Shown: positions 17,660-26,595 of the stretch, piece after piece | How positions within the stretch are numbered: position 1 is the stretch's first letter | Layout: each line of letters opens with the position of its first letter | Origin: an uncultured Porphyromonadaceae bacterium | GTDB lineage: Bacteria > Bacteroidota > Bacteroidia > Bacteroidales > Muribaculaceae | Length of the DNA stretch: 64,000 nt | Direction: 5' to 3' | NCBI GenBank assembly: GCA_900540625.1 | Contig: UQGP01000002.1 | Span: forward strand, 62,001-126,000 | The notes under the pieces: model-generated | Seen by the model: only the letters and a program-made list of their open reading frames with translations | Databases searched by the model: none | Told to the model about the DNA's origin: nothing | Program-made: the position numbers and the translations under genes

Positions 17660-18925
17660 TTATCCGAAATTATCAAAGTGTATGCTTTCCGGATCAACGC
17701 CGAGGCTATCAAGCAGTGATACCACAGCCTTACTCATCGGGCCGGGGCCGCACATGTAGTATTCGATGTCTTCCGGCGCGGGATGGTCCTTGAGGTAGGT
17801 GTCGTACATTACCTGATGCACAAAACCGGCAGTATACTTGACGCCGGCGGCATCAGCTGCCGGGTCGGGGCGATCCAAAGCAAGGTGGAACTTGAAGTTG
17901 GAGAAGTCTTTCTCAAGTTGCAGGAAGTCTTCGAGATAGAACACCTCGTTGAGTGCGCGTGCTCCGTAGAAGAAGTTCATAACTCGGTCGGTGGTATGCA
18001 GCGTGCGCGTCATGTGCATTATTTGTGCACGCAGAGGCGCCATTCCGGCACCACCGCCCACCCACATCATCTCGGCTTTGCTGTCAAAGTTGGGGAAGAA
18101 GTCGCCGTAGGGGCCGCTCATAAGCACCTTATCCCCGGGCTTGAGCGTGAAGATATAGGATGACGCTATACCGGGCGAAACGTTCTGAAATCCGACCTGT
18201 GGTTTGGGCTTGAACGGCGGAGTGGCAATACGGACGGTCAACATTATGCGGTCACCCTCGGCCGGATAGTTGGCCATGGAATAGGCACGTATGGTGGGCG
18301 TATCGTTATGGCATTTGAGACCGAAGAGTCCGAAGCGTTCCCACGCAGGCAGGTACTCGTCGCCTATGAGGCTCTTGTCTATATCTTTGTCATAATCCAT
18401 ACTATATGCCGGGATTTTTATCTGGGCATACGAGCCGGGGATAAAGTCCATATGTTCGCCCTCGGGAAGACTGACAATAAATTCCTTGATAAATGTGGCC
18501 ACGTTGCGGTTGGAGACAACGGTACATTCCCATTCCTTGACGCTGAGGACGCTGGCCGGAACTTGGATGGCAAGGTCGTCTTTGACCTTAACCTGACATC
18601 CGAGACGCCAGCCCTCCTTCTGCTGTCGCCGACTGAAGTGTACGACCTCGGTAGGCAGAATGTCTCCCCCACCCTCAGTGACACGCACACGACACTGGCC
18701 GCAGCTGCCTTTGCCACCGCAAGCACTGGGTAGGAATATATGCTTGTCGGCAAGGGCTGACAACAGCGAGACACCACTCTGCACGGTCTCCTTGCGCTCG
18801 CCGTTGTTGATATCCACGGTGACTTTTCCTGTCTTGACCATGTATTTTTTGGCAACCAGTAGTACGGCCACCAATAGCAGCGTTATCAGTAGAAATACGG
18901 CGACTGTGACGAGTATCGTCTGCAT
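17660..18925 (-). CDS. nqrF: Na+-translocating NADH:quinone reductase subunit F
   Basis: 421 residues from the ATG at 18925, which opens with the membrane helix; an in-frame ATG at 18964 adds 13 residues and lies nearer nqrE. NqrF is the NADH-oxidising subunit. An N-terminal anchor (about 3-25) is followed by a [2Fe-2S] domain with C69, C75, C78 and C110 (SACGGKGSCGQC ... RLGC). The FAD/NAD(P)H reductase domain shows RAYSMANYP, GPYGDF and MWVGGGAGMAPLRAQ, ending in YYMCGPGPM. It is the last of six nqr genes in the usual A-F order. Confidence 0.97.
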   Translation of the reverse strand: MQTILVTVAVFLLITLLLVAVLLVAKKYMVKTGKVTVDINNGERKETVQSGVSLLSALADKHIFLPSACGGKGSCGQCRVRVTEGGGDILPTEVVHFSRRQQKEGWRLGCQVKVKDDLAIQVPASVLSVKEWECTVVSNRNVATFIKEFIVSLPEGEHMDFIPGSYAQIKIPAYSMDYDKDIDKSLIGDEYLPAWERFGLFGLKCHNDTPTIRAYSMANYPAEGDRIMLTVRIATPPFKPKPQVGFQNVSPGIASSYIFTLKPGDKVLMSGPYGDFFPNFDSKAEMMWVGGGAGMAPLRAQIMHMTRTLHTTDRVMNFFYGARALNEVFYLEDFLQLEKDFSNFKFHLALDRPDPAADAAGVKYTAGFVHQVMYDTYLKDHPAPEDIEYYMCGPGPMSKAVVSLLDSLGVDPESIHFDNFG

Positions 18926-18971
18926 TGTCGGGGATATTATTACCTGTAATGGCAGTATGTTCATAGCTATG

Positions 18972-19589
18972 TCAAATTTTGATGCCGAGGAAGCTCATGA
19001 AGGCCACTCCCATCAAGGCTGTAATGATAAATGCAATGCCGACACCGCGCAAAGGCGCCGGAATGTTGTTGTGGTGAGCCAGGCGCTCACGGATGGCAGC
19101 AATGCCGCATATGGCTACAAGCCAGCCAAGGCCCCAACCGAGACCGGCGCATAGTGCCATGCCCGTGTCCACGTAGTCGCGCTGCTCCATAAACAGGGAC
19201 CCGCCGAGTATGGCGCAATTGACGGCTATCAGCGGCAGGAAGATGCCAAGCGAGTTGTACAGCGCCGGAGTATATTTCTCCACAGCCATCTCGACAAGTT
19301 GGGTGATGGAGGCTATCACGGCGATGAACATTATCAGCGACAAAAAGCTCAGGTCTACATCTGCATACTCCGGGCCAAGCCAAGCCAAAGCTCCGGCCTT
19401 GAGGACGTACGTCTCAAGAAGATAATTGACAGGCAGAGTGACCGCCAGCATAAAGGTTACGGCAATGCCCAGTCCGAAGGCGGTCTTAACATTTTTGCTC
19501 ACCACAAGAAAGGAGCACATGCCAAGGAAATAGGCAAATATCATATTGTCGATAAATATCGACCGTATAAACAGATTGAAATTTTCCAT
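18972..19589 (-). CDS. nqrE: Na+-NQR subunit E
   Basis: 205 residues, six predicted helices and the usual length. NqrE is an integral subunit that, with its inverted-topology paralogue NqrD, holds a membrane iron site bound by cysteines and forms part of the sodium path. The opening NLFIRSIFIDNMIFAYFLGMC and the region GAVNCAILGGS-like 'VNCAILGGSLFMEQ' match the family, each with a conserved cysteine (C25 and C120 approximately). Lies 26 bp after nqrD. Confidence 0.96.
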   Translation of the reverse strand: MENFNLFIRSIFIDNMIFAYFLGMCSFLVVSKNVKTAFGLGIAVTFMLAVTLPVNYLLETYVLKAGALAWLGPEYADVDLSFLSLIMFIAVIASITQLVEMAVEKYTPALYNSLGIFLPLIAVNCAILGGSLFMEQRDYVDTGMALCAGLGWGLGWLVAICGIAAIRERLAHHNNIPAPLRGVGIAFIITALMGVAFMSFLGIKI

Positions 19590-19615
19590 TGTGTTCTCAG
19601 TGTGAGTGTTTTATT

Positions 19616-20239
19616 TCAGGATTCCTGCAAGTCTTTATTGCGGCTGCGGTGTATCCAAATGATTACGGCTACCAATATCAACGCCATCGGCGGCAGAATC
19701 ATCAAGCCGTTGTTTACATATCCATGGTCGTAGCACCACTGAGGCACTACCTGCACGCCAAAGAGGGTGCCGCTACCGAGTAACTCGCGGAAAAAGCCCA
19801 CTATGGCGAGGATGATGGCATAGCCTATGCCGTTGCCTACACCGTCAAGGAACGACGGCCACGGACCGTTGCCCATGGCAAAGGCTTCGAGGCGTCCCAT
19901 AAGTATGCAGTTGGTGATTATCAGTCCTATAAATACCGAAAGTTGACGACTGACATCGTATTCATAAGCCACAAGGAATTGGTTGACTACAATGACAAGG
20001 GCCGCCACCACTACCAATTGGACGATGATGCGAATATTGGTGGGTATTGTATTACGTATCAGTGATATTATGACATTGCTGAATGCAAGCACGACTATCA
20101 CTGACAGTCCCATGACTATCGCCGGTTCGAGCTTAGCGGTCACGGCCAGTGTCGAGCAAATGCCCAACACCTGAACTATTACGGGGTTGTTCTTGGAGAA
20201 AGGATTGAAGAATATCGCTTTATAATCTGTCTTAGGCAT
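19616..20239 (-). CDS. nqrD: Na+-NQR subunit D
   Basis: 207 residues, a six-helix membrane subunit. It shows the two cysteine-bearing helices of the pseudo-symmetric NqrD/E pair: LGICSTLAVTAKLEPA (about 26-41) and IITNCILMGRLEAFA (about 107-121). It starts 8 bp after nqrC, implying coupled translation. Confidence 0.96.
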   Translation of the reverse strand: MPKTDYKAIFFNPFSKNNPVIVQVLGICSTLAVTAKLEPAIVMGLSVIVVLAFSNVIISLIRNTIPTNIRIIVQLVVVAALVIVVNQFLVAYEYDVSRQLSVFIGLIITNCILMGRLEAFAMGNGPWPSFLDGVGNGIGYAIILAIVGFFRELLGSGTLFGVQVVPQWCYDHGYVNNGLMILPPMALILVAVIIWIHRSRNKDLQES

Positions 20240-20247
20240 AGCTTCTG

Positions 20248-20955
20248 TTATTTGTCACGTAGCGATTCTAAGTAAACTTTGTAGGGACGCAGACAGTCGT
20301 CAAGCATCGCCGAGACGCCCTTGCTGGTGATTGTACCGCCCGAAACGGCGTCTACATAATCGGCTCCGCCGGTAGGCTTGCGCCCTTTCTTCAGCACTTG
20401 TATCGGAGCGAAATTGTCGCCATGAAACAACTGCTTACCATTGAATTGGGCCGAGAACCACGGCTCTTGTATCTCTGCTCCGAGACCCGGGGTCTCACCC
20501 TGATGGCTGAAGTATGCGCCATATACCGTCGAGCCGTCGGCATCAAGTGCTATGTACCCCCAAATGGGACCCCATAGCCCGGCGCCGTATGCGGGGATGA
20601 TATATTTGGTCTCACCATCGGAGAGCGTACATTCGTATATAGGTAGTTGCCGTTGGGTGGCATCCGCAATTTTGGTCTGCGCAGATACGTCCACGCCGAA
20701 GGCATCTGTGCCCACGACTTCGCCACGGGTATTGACCACGTACTGCGCCGTAATGTATCGACCGAAGTCTTCTACCACACTATCTTCAGCCGGAGTAATA
20801 TGCACGGACGCAAGGATTTGCTTCATCTTGTCCGCATCGGCATTGCGCTGCTGCAGGGGCTTAAGTACCATGGCGGCCAAGGCCAAGACGGCGCCCACGG
20901 CTACGACGATGCAGCTGATATATATGACCGTATATGTATTGCTATTTTTATTCAT
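20248..20955 (-). CDS. nqrC: Na+-NQR subunit C (covalent FMN)
   Basis: 235 residues from the ATG at 20955; 22 more codons are open upstream but lie inside nqrB, and the chosen start is followed by the expected anchor helix (about 8-31). The periplasmic FMN-binding domain ends with SGGTITSK, where T208 is the expected covalent FMN site of the S(T)GxT motif. The start overlaps the end of nqrB by 8 bp. Confidence 0.95.
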   Translation of the reverse strand: MNKNSNTYTVIYISCIVVAVGAVLALAAMVLKPLQQRNADADKMKQILASVHITPAEDSVVEDFGRYITAQYVVNTRGEVVGTDAFGVDVSAQTKIADATQRQLPIYECTLSDGETKYIIPAYGAGLWGPIWGYIALDADGSTVYGAYFSHQGETPGLGAEIQEPWFSAQFNGKQLFHGDNFAPIQVLKKGRKPTGGADYVDAVSGGTITSKGVSAMLDDCLRPYKVYLESLRDK

Positions 20956-22174
20956 TGCCTTGTAGTGTTTTGTGTGTGATGGAGCGACGACGGCGACGAC
21001 GGATATTGGCTTGTACCACAAAGTAGTCTATCAGAGGCGCAAATGCATTCATCAGCAGTACTGCAAGCATCGCACCCTCAGGATAACCGGCATTGTAAGT
21101 ACGTATCAACACCGCAATTACGCCTATAAGAAATCCGTAGACATACTGGCCTTTACGCGTACGCGCCGCTGTCACCGGGTCGGTAGCCATAAATACGGCT
21201 GCAAATGCAAAGCCGCCGAAGAGCAACTGGTCAACCGGAGACAGATAGGAAGCCGGGTACGTCGGGGTGGCGCACACGTTGGCAAGCCAGCCCATAGCCA
21301 AACCGCCAAGCGCCACACTGAGCATAATGCGCCACGAGGCCACACGTGTCAGCAGCAACACCGCCGCACCTATAAGGATGCACAGCACCGAGGTCTCGCC
21401 GAAGCTGCCGGGTATAAGGCCGAGAAAGGCATCCCATGAGGATATGGGCGCACCGTTTACGCCTTGCAAGGCAAAATCGCTGCCGGTAGCCGAGGCTATC
21501 TGTCCCAGAGGTGTGGCACAACTGAAGCCATCTGCAAGAGCTTCACCCACACCGAGCATCGACCCGTGCGACACAAAGACGCTGTCGCCGGACATCTGTG
21601 CCGGATAGGCAAAGAACAGGAAAGCTCGCGCCACCAATGCTACGTTGAAGATATTGTAACCCGTGCCGCCAAAGACTTCCTTGGCAAAAATCACGGCAAA
21701 GGCCGTGGCCACGGCCACCATCCATACGGGTGTGCCTACGGGCAAAATCAGCGGAATCATCAACCCGGTCACAAGGAAGCCTTCTTGAATCTCCTCGCCT
21801 CGCCATTGAGCAAAGGCAAATTCGATACCCAAGCCTACAGCGTAAGTCACAACCACGCAGGGAAGTATAGCCAAGAAACCGTAGAGCATCATTTCCGGAA
21901 ACGGGAACGATGTCGCTCCGGCGGCCAGCCAATGCTGATAACCGGTATTGTACATTCCGAAAAAGAAACACGGCAGCAACGCGACAATCACTATGGTCAT
22001 TATTCGCTTGCTGTCAAGGGCATCGTGTATCTGCGCACCACGTGCTGCCGCCGTCTGTCGCGGCGTGAACAGGAAGGTGTCCATGCCCTCATATACCGAG
22101 CGGAAAGCGTGCAGGCGTCCACCCTCTTCGAAGGTCGGACGGATACGCTCCATAAATCTTTTCAATGCTTTCAT
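20948..22174 (-). CDS. nqrB: Na+-NQR subunit B (covalent FMN)
   Basis: 408 residues with about ten membrane helices. It is the main sodium-translocating subunit and carries covalent FMN and riboflavin. The FMN attachment region reads DGFSCATPLG, so T221 is the likely attachment residue. The third position of the usual S(T)GAT-like motif is conserved, while the second is Cys where Gly is common. The N-terminal RPTFEEGGRLHAFRSVYEGMDTFLF is a family hallmark. Lies 38 bp after nqrA. Confidence 0.95.
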   Translation of the reverse strand: MKALKRFMERIRPTFEEGGRLHAFRSVYEGMDTFLFTPRQTAAARGAQIHDALDSKRIMTIVIVALLPCFFFGMYNTGYQHWLAAGATSFPFPEMMLYGFLAILPCVVVTYAVGLGIEFAFAQWRGEEIQEGFLVTGLMIPLILPVGTPVWMVAVATAFAVIFAKEVFGGTGYNIFNVALVARAFLFFAYPAQMSGDSVFVSHGSMLGVGEALADGFSCATPLGQIASATGSDFALQGVNGAPISSWDAFLGLIPGSFGETSVLCILIGAAVLLLTRVASWRIMLSVALGGLAMGWLANVCATPTYPASYLSPVDQLLFGGFAFAAVFMATDPVTAARTRKGQYVYGFLIGVIAVLIRTYNAGYPEGAMLAVLLMNAFAPLIDYFVVQANIRRRRRRSITHKTLQGNE

Positions 22175-22212
22175 TATAGTGTCAGCTGTTTCTTTACATT
22201 ATATATTTGACG

Positions 22213-23547
22213 TCACACCTCGCGGCGCATGTAGTCGAGACCGTCACGTACTATCTGCTGCAACGGCTCTTTGGACGAGTCCAGACATTCGGCCAATGCG
22301 AAGTCCTCGGGCGCCACCTCGTATATACCCAGATTTTCCATCGCGTCAATGTCGCGAGCGTTAATGGCCTTAATCAGATATTCGCCCAGAATATCCATAG
22401 GCAACACGCGATCTATCTCGCCGGACATAATCATAGCACGTCGCCCGCCGAGAATACGAGCATCCGGATCGAAAAGGCGGCGTCCGCACAATCGTCCGGG
22501 GAAAGACGTACTGACACTCATCTTACGCGGCGACAGCGAAGCCCAGCCCATGAATTCGTCTACATCATCTCCCTCGGGAATGACGGTAATCTGACGGTAG
22601 GGATAATGCAGGTATCCGTCGACGGCATCTGTTTTGATGCCAGTCAAGACATTGCCGCTGATGACACGTTGGTGATGGTCGGCTTCGGCAAGTCGGCCTT
22701 CCAGTACCGGAGCGACGGCAGCACCCACTATCGTGCGCAGCATCTGCGGATGCTTAACCTCGGCTCCGGCCAAGGCAACGACAGCTGTGAAGTCAACCTT
22801 ACCCGTGCGATAAAGCGTGCCTATTCGGCGCAGTATATCCGCCGAGAGCGTCCAAATGGTTTCACCCTTGTTTACGGGCGCGATATTGGCGGCAAGGACA
22901 CCGCAAAGGCCGGCGGGATGAGGCCCGCGCACGTCCACCATTACGGCTCCGGCAATATCGCCGAGCATCCCGGCACGACGTCCTATATATATATGTCCGT
23001 CGGTGAGATGGGAGAGCACCTCCACGCCCGTGGCCATATCAGCCGTATCGGTTTCGCTATAAACCCTTTGCGGCTCCAAAGGTGCCGAATCTACAGCCGA
23101 GACAAATATATCGCGAGCACGCACTTGCGGCGAAGGTACGATGTCGTAGGGACGCTGACGCATCCACGCCCATAGTCCGCTGCGGCACAGCGTAGCCGCG
23201 ATTTCGGCAGGCTCGCGCGACGAGACGTCAAAGGTCTCCGAGTCGGCGGTGTCGGCCGCGTCAACAACGACGCGCTCGATTTTGCGTCGGGCACCGCGCT
23301 CTACATCTCGTACCACCCCGGCCACAGGCGATACAAGCACAACTTGCGGATTATACTTATCATATAATATCGGAGTGCCGGCTTTGACCGTATCCCCGGC
23401 ATTAACCGCAGCCTTCGGTACAAAGCCCGGAAAGTCATCCGGGATTACCGCAACCGAGTACACGCCGGACACCTCGGACACCGTTGCGACATCGGTCACG
23501 GCGCCGGCCAGGCGTAGGTCTGTTCCTCGTTTGATTTTTAATTCCAT
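22213..23547 (-). CDS. nqrA: Na+-NQR subunit A
   Basis: 444 residues from the ATG at 23547 (MELKIKRGTDLRLAGA), the typical NqrA opening and length; the frame is open for 39 more codons upstream but these overlap the promoter. NqrA is the cytoplasmic peripheral subunit near the quinone site. Family regions seen are PGFVPKAAVNAGDTVKAGTPI, the biotinyl-like barrel segment (VVLVSPVAGVV) and the C-terminal FDPDARILGGRR. It is the first gene of nqrABCDEF. Confidence 0.96.
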   Translation of the reverse strand: MELKIKRGTDLRLAGAVTDVATVSEVSGVYSVAVIPDDFPGFVPKAAVNAGDTVKAGTPILYDKYNPQVVLVSPVAGVVRDVERGARRKIERVVVDAADTADSETFDVSSREPAEIAATLCRSGLWAWMRQRPYDIVPSPQVRARDIFVSAVDSAPLEPQRVYSETDTADMATGVEVLSHLTDGHIYIGRRAGMLGDIAGAVMVDVRGPHPAGLCGVLAANIAPVNKGETIWTLSADILRRIGTLYRTGKVDFTAVVALAGAEVKHPQMLRTIVGAAVAPVLEGRLAEADHHQRVISGNVLTGIKTDAVDGYLHYPYRQITVIPEGDDVDEFMGWASLSPRKMSVSTSFPGRLCGRRLFDPDARILGGRRAMIMSGEIDRVLPMDILGEYLIKAINARDIDAMENLGIYEVAPEDFALAECLDSSKEPLQQIVRDGLDYMRREV

Positions 23548-23650
23548 TTTTTCTCTAAATACATTAAAAAGCCGGGCTTGCATCGAGAGCCCTGTTTTGA
23601 TGCAGCAGCACCGATTGCCGGAGAGGTGGCACCGCCGCATAAAATGCAGA

Positions 23651-23681
23651 CAAAAGTACACCATTTATTTGGATTATTAAA
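23651..23681 (-). promoter_or_regulatory. promoter of the nqr operon
   Basis: On the minus strand TTTA (23678-23681), a 19-bp spacer, then TACTTTTG (23651-23658). The -7 is an exact TAnnTTTG and the -33 matches TTTG at 3 of 4. This leaves a leader of about 95 nt before nqrA. Confidence 0.65.
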
Positions 23682-23827
23682 CATTTTTTCAGAATTGGCG
23701 CGTTAAAAAATCCTATGAAGGCAAATTGCGCACGACAAACGGCATTTGCATATTTCAAAAGGCAATAAAAACAGCCGATATACCGTTGTGCAAATAAGCA
23801 GAACAACGAATTTTCACCGCAAAATGT

Positions 23828-23858
23828 TTTGCCAATCCGAAACAAACCATTAATTTTG
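23828..23858 (+). promoter_or_regulatory. full-consensus promoter of the exbB-exbD-exbD-tonB operon
   Basis: TTTG (23828-23831), a 19-bp spacer, then TAATTTTG (23851-23858). Both boxes and the spacing match the Bacteroidetes housekeeping consensus exactly. Transcription should start near 23864, giving a leader of about 195 nt. Confidence 0.8.
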
Positions 23859-24058
23859 CGAGGTTAATATACTTTTCAGAGAGGCATTGTCGGACATCCG
23901 GCACTGCCGTATAAAGTCTAACACACACTGTATCACACACAAAACTGCACATAGCGACTATATACAATCCAAGGCGGAAAAACATATCTTTCGTCAAAGA
24001 ACAAACTAAAAATACATCCAACACCAAAACATTCTAAAAACTTTCATCCAAAAAAATT

Positions 24059-24907
24059 ATGGAAACTCAAAAGCCCAACGTTGCAGCTCCCGTTAAACCC
24101 GCTGCAAAGCCCGCTGCGAAAAAAGATTCGCAAAAAGCTAATGTCCCCGGCATCAAGAATGCCTTCTGGGTGATCATCGCCTGCTTCATCGTAGCCGTAT
24201 GCCTCTTCATCTTCTGGTTCGGCAACGATATGCACTTCGACGAAGACGGTCATCCCCTGGATCTCTGGGGTACCGTATACAAAGGCGGTTTCATCGTGCC
24301 TCTGCTGCAGACCCTCTTCCTTACCGTGATCGTTATCTCCGTTGAACGTGCTATCGCCCTCAGCGCAGCCAAGGGTAAAGGCAGCGTCGACAAATTCGTC
24401 GCTAACGTTAAGAAATGCCTCGCTAAGAAAGACATCGCCGCTGCAAAGGAACTCTGCAAAAAGCAGAAAGGTTCTGTTGCCGCTGTCGTTAACGCCGCTC
24501 TCGTAAGCTACGAGGAAATGGACAAGAACACCGAACTCACCAAAGAGCAGAAAGTGCTGACCATCCAGAAAGCCCTCGAAGAAGCTACCGCTCTGGAAAT
24601 GCCTTCGCTGACCCAGAACCTCCCCATCGTCGCAACCATGACCACTCTCGGTACTCTTATCGGTCTTCTCGGTACCGTGCTCGGTATGATCAAGTCCTTC
24701 CAGGCTCTTGCTCAATCCGGTGCTCCTGACTCCACCGAACTCTCCACCGGTATCTCCGAGGCCCTTATCAACACCGCCTTCGGTATCGCAACCGGTGCAT
24801 GCGCCGTTATCTCCTACAACTTCTTCACCAACAAGATCGATAACCTCACCTACGCCATCGACGAAATCGGCTTCTCGATTGTTCAAACATTCCAGACCAC
24901 TCACTAA
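24059..24907 (+). CDS. exbB: ExbB/TolQ/MotA-family proton channel
   Basis: 282 residues. With ExbD it forms the inner-membrane motor that uses proton flow to power TonB. A Pro/Ala/Lys-rich N-terminal stretch (6-24) precedes the first helix (about 33-52). Further helices lie at about 80-97, 177-200 and 220-245, with the family's NLPIVATMTTLGTLIGLLGTVLGMI and GISEALINTAFG motifs. Codon use is strongly biased to C-ending codons and differs from most neighbours, fitting high expression. First gene of a four-gene operon. Confidence 0.93.
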   Translation: METQKPNVAAPVKPAAKPAAKKDSQKANVPGIKNAFWVIIACFIVAVCLFIFWFGNDMHFDEDGHPLDLWGTVYKGGFIVPLLQTLFLTVIVISVERAIALSAAKGKGSVDKFVANVKKCLAKKDIAAAKELCKKQKGSVAAVVNAALVSYEEMDKNTELTKEQKVLTIQKALEEATALEMPSLTQNLPIVATMTTLGTLIGLLGTVLGMIKSFQALAQSGAPDSTELSTGISEALINTAFGIATGACAVISYNFFTNKIDNLTYAIDEIGFSIVQTFQTTH

Positions 24908-24965
24908 TCCCCTGTTTGCTTAACAAGGCAGTTAATAACACTAACACCACTAAAACTAAGTAAAT

Positions 24966-25781
24966 ATGGGAAAAGTAAAAATTAAAAGAAAGAGCACGCT
25001 CATCGACATGACCGCGATGAGTGACGTGACCGTTCTTTTGCTTACTTTCTTCATGTTGACATCTACCTTCTTGCAAAAAGAACCGACAATAGTATACACT
25101 CCCTCGTCCGTATCCGAAGAGAAGGTACCCGTAAAGGACTTGGTGACCATCCTGGTCTCCAGCGAAGACAAGTCGGGCAAATTGGCTGACCCCACCCAGG
25201 TCGAAGGCAAGATTTTCCTCTCCTTCGCCGGTGACTCCGTCATTCCCAGCGAAACTCTCCGCGAGAAAGTCCTGTTATACGCAGTAGATAAGTACAACAA
25301 GCTTCACCCCAAGAACACAGTCACGCTCAATGCCGATCAAGTAAACGCGTTCAAGAAAACAAACATGCTAGGCGTCCCCTTCCAAGCACTTCCCCAAGTG
25401 CTGTCCATGGAGACCTCAAAGCGTGATAAATTCTTGGGCGAACTCACCAACCCCAACGTCGGCATACCCATCAATGGCAACAAGGACAAGAACGGCGCCC
25501 TCAACGAATTCCAAATCTGGATGTGGGCGTTGGCCAACGTAGCTCAAGACGGCCGTAACGACAAAATCGGCCAGCTTGATGCCGAAGGCAAAAACGGCGC
25601 CGAAGCCGTCCGCGATGCCGATATCCTTTATAATTCAGTGTTCCAAGGCCGTGCCATATCCGTCAAGGCGGATAAAGACACCCCCTTCACGACCATTCAC
25701 CGCGTTTTCGACAACCTTCAGACAATGGGTCTCAATAAGTTCACCCTTATGACAGCACTCAAGTCCGAATCTGCCGAATAA
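24966..25781 (+). CDS. exbD: ExbD/TolR-family protein, first copy
   Basis: 271 residues, long for ExbD (about 140 in proteobacteria). A basic N-terminus (KVKIKRKST) leads to one membrane helix with the key aspartate in IDMTAMSDVTVLLLTFFML (D near residue 20 at the helix entry). The periplasmic part is enlarged by an insertion (about 110-220) without motifs known to me. Two ExbDs in tandem are typical of this Bacteroidales operon. Lies 58 bp after exbB and 21 bp before the second copy. Confidence 0.9.
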   Translation: MGKVKIKRKSTLIDMTAMSDVTVLLLTFFMLTSTFLQKEPTIVYTPSSVSEEKVPVKDLVTILVSSEDKSGKLADPTQVEGKIFLSFAGDSVIPSETLREKVLLYAVDKYNKLHPKNTVTLNADQVNAFKKTNMLGVPFQALPQVLSMETSKRDKFLGELTNPNVGIPINGNKDKNGALNEFQIWMWALANVAQDGRNDKIGQLDAEGKNGAEAVRDADILYNSVFQGRAISVKADKDTPFTTIHRVFDNLQTMGLNKFTLMTALKSESAE

Positions 25782-25802
25782 CCATAAAAGTAAAGAACAA
25801 CA

Positions 25803-26552
25803 ATGGCACAAATAGATCCATCAAGCGGCGACGGAAAGAAAAAGAAAGGCGCCCAAAAGAAGATGTCTATCCATGTGGACTTTACTCCTATGGTCGACAT
25901 GAACATGCTTCTGATTACATTCTTCATGCTCTGTACCACCATGATCAAGAGTCAGACCCTCCAAATTCTACTGCCGTCCAACGACCAACGCATCAAGGAC
26001 GAACAGAAGAACCAGGCCAAGGCTGACGACGCAATATCCCTGATCCTGGATACAGAGTACAAATCCAACGGATTACCTGCAGTAGACGAAAACGGCAACA
26101 CCCTGCACGACATATACTACTACGAAGGTCTCCCCGACACCGTCAACATCTCCGGTACAAAGGGCTGCATCAAAGTCGCCCACTTTATCGGAAATGCTCC
26201 CGGTGGCAAACGCCAAGGTATCCGCGAAATCCTCTACCAACGCCATAAAGAGGCTATGGACATCTATGATCAACTCAAAGCCGACTACAAGGCTAAGAAA
26301 ATCACAGATGAACAATTCGCCGAAAAAGCAAAAGAGAACGCCACGAACGAAAACCTCAAACATCCCGTGGTCATTATCAAGCCGGGTCCCAACGCTACCT
26401 ACGAAGCCCTGGTAAACGCTATCGACGAACTCAACCTGAACCAAATACGCAAGTATTCAATTCAGATGCCCGACCGTACAGATACTACACTGTTGCGAAA
26501 CTACGAGAAGGCTACCGGCAAGACCGTTATCCGTCCCAATGTACGTAAATAA
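25803..26552 (+). CDS. exbD: ExbD/TolR-family protein, second copy
   Basis: 249 residues. A Lys-rich N-terminus (GDGKKKKGAQKKMSIHVDF) precedes the helix with the conserved aspartate in FTPMVDMNMLLITFFML. The periplasmic part contains a Lys/Glu/Ala-rich helical insert (about 150-185: IYDQLKADYKAKKITDEQF) before the C-terminal sheet (HPVVIIKPGPNATYEALVNAIDEL), which is the conserved ExbD end. The different periplasmic inserts suggest that the two ExbDs form a heteromeric pair. Confidence 0.9.
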   Translation: MAQIDPSSGDGKKKKGAQKKMSIHVDFTPMVDMNMLLITFFMLCTTMIKSQTLQILLPSNDQRIKDEQKNQAKADDAISLILDTEYKSNGLPAVDENGNTLHDIYYYEGLPDTVNISGTKGCIKVAHFIGNAPGGKRQGIREILYQRHKEAMDIYDQLKADYKAKKITDEQFAEKAKENATNENLKHPVVIIKPGPNATYEALVNAIDELNLNQIRKYSIQMPDRTDTTLLRNYEKATGKTVIRPNVRK

Positions 26553-26595
26553 TGATTAAAGTTCTATATTACTAACCAATTAACACAAAAGAAAA

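Larger units (their letters stand above)
23548..24058. other. 511-bp intergenic region between nqrA and exbB
   Basis: AT-rich (clearly richer than the flanking genes) and divergent. It holds one promoter for each side. I see no convincing gene, tRNA or riboswitch; the open frames across it have no signal peptide, motif or codon pattern like their neighbours. The exbB leader is about 190 nt long and could carry control, but I cannot read a structure in it. Confidence 0.6.

Noticed and set aside
23755..24027. Possible small gene in the nqrA-exbB gap (90 codons, minus)
   Set aside because: It covers the exbB promoter, is AT-driven and Cys/Phe-rich, with no homology I recognise.
24044..24904. 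Long open frame antisense to exbB (286 codons)
   Set aside because: It mirrors exbB's strong codon bias; the protein is a run of Gly/Asp/Glu-rich text without domains, and exbB on the other strand is unambiguous.
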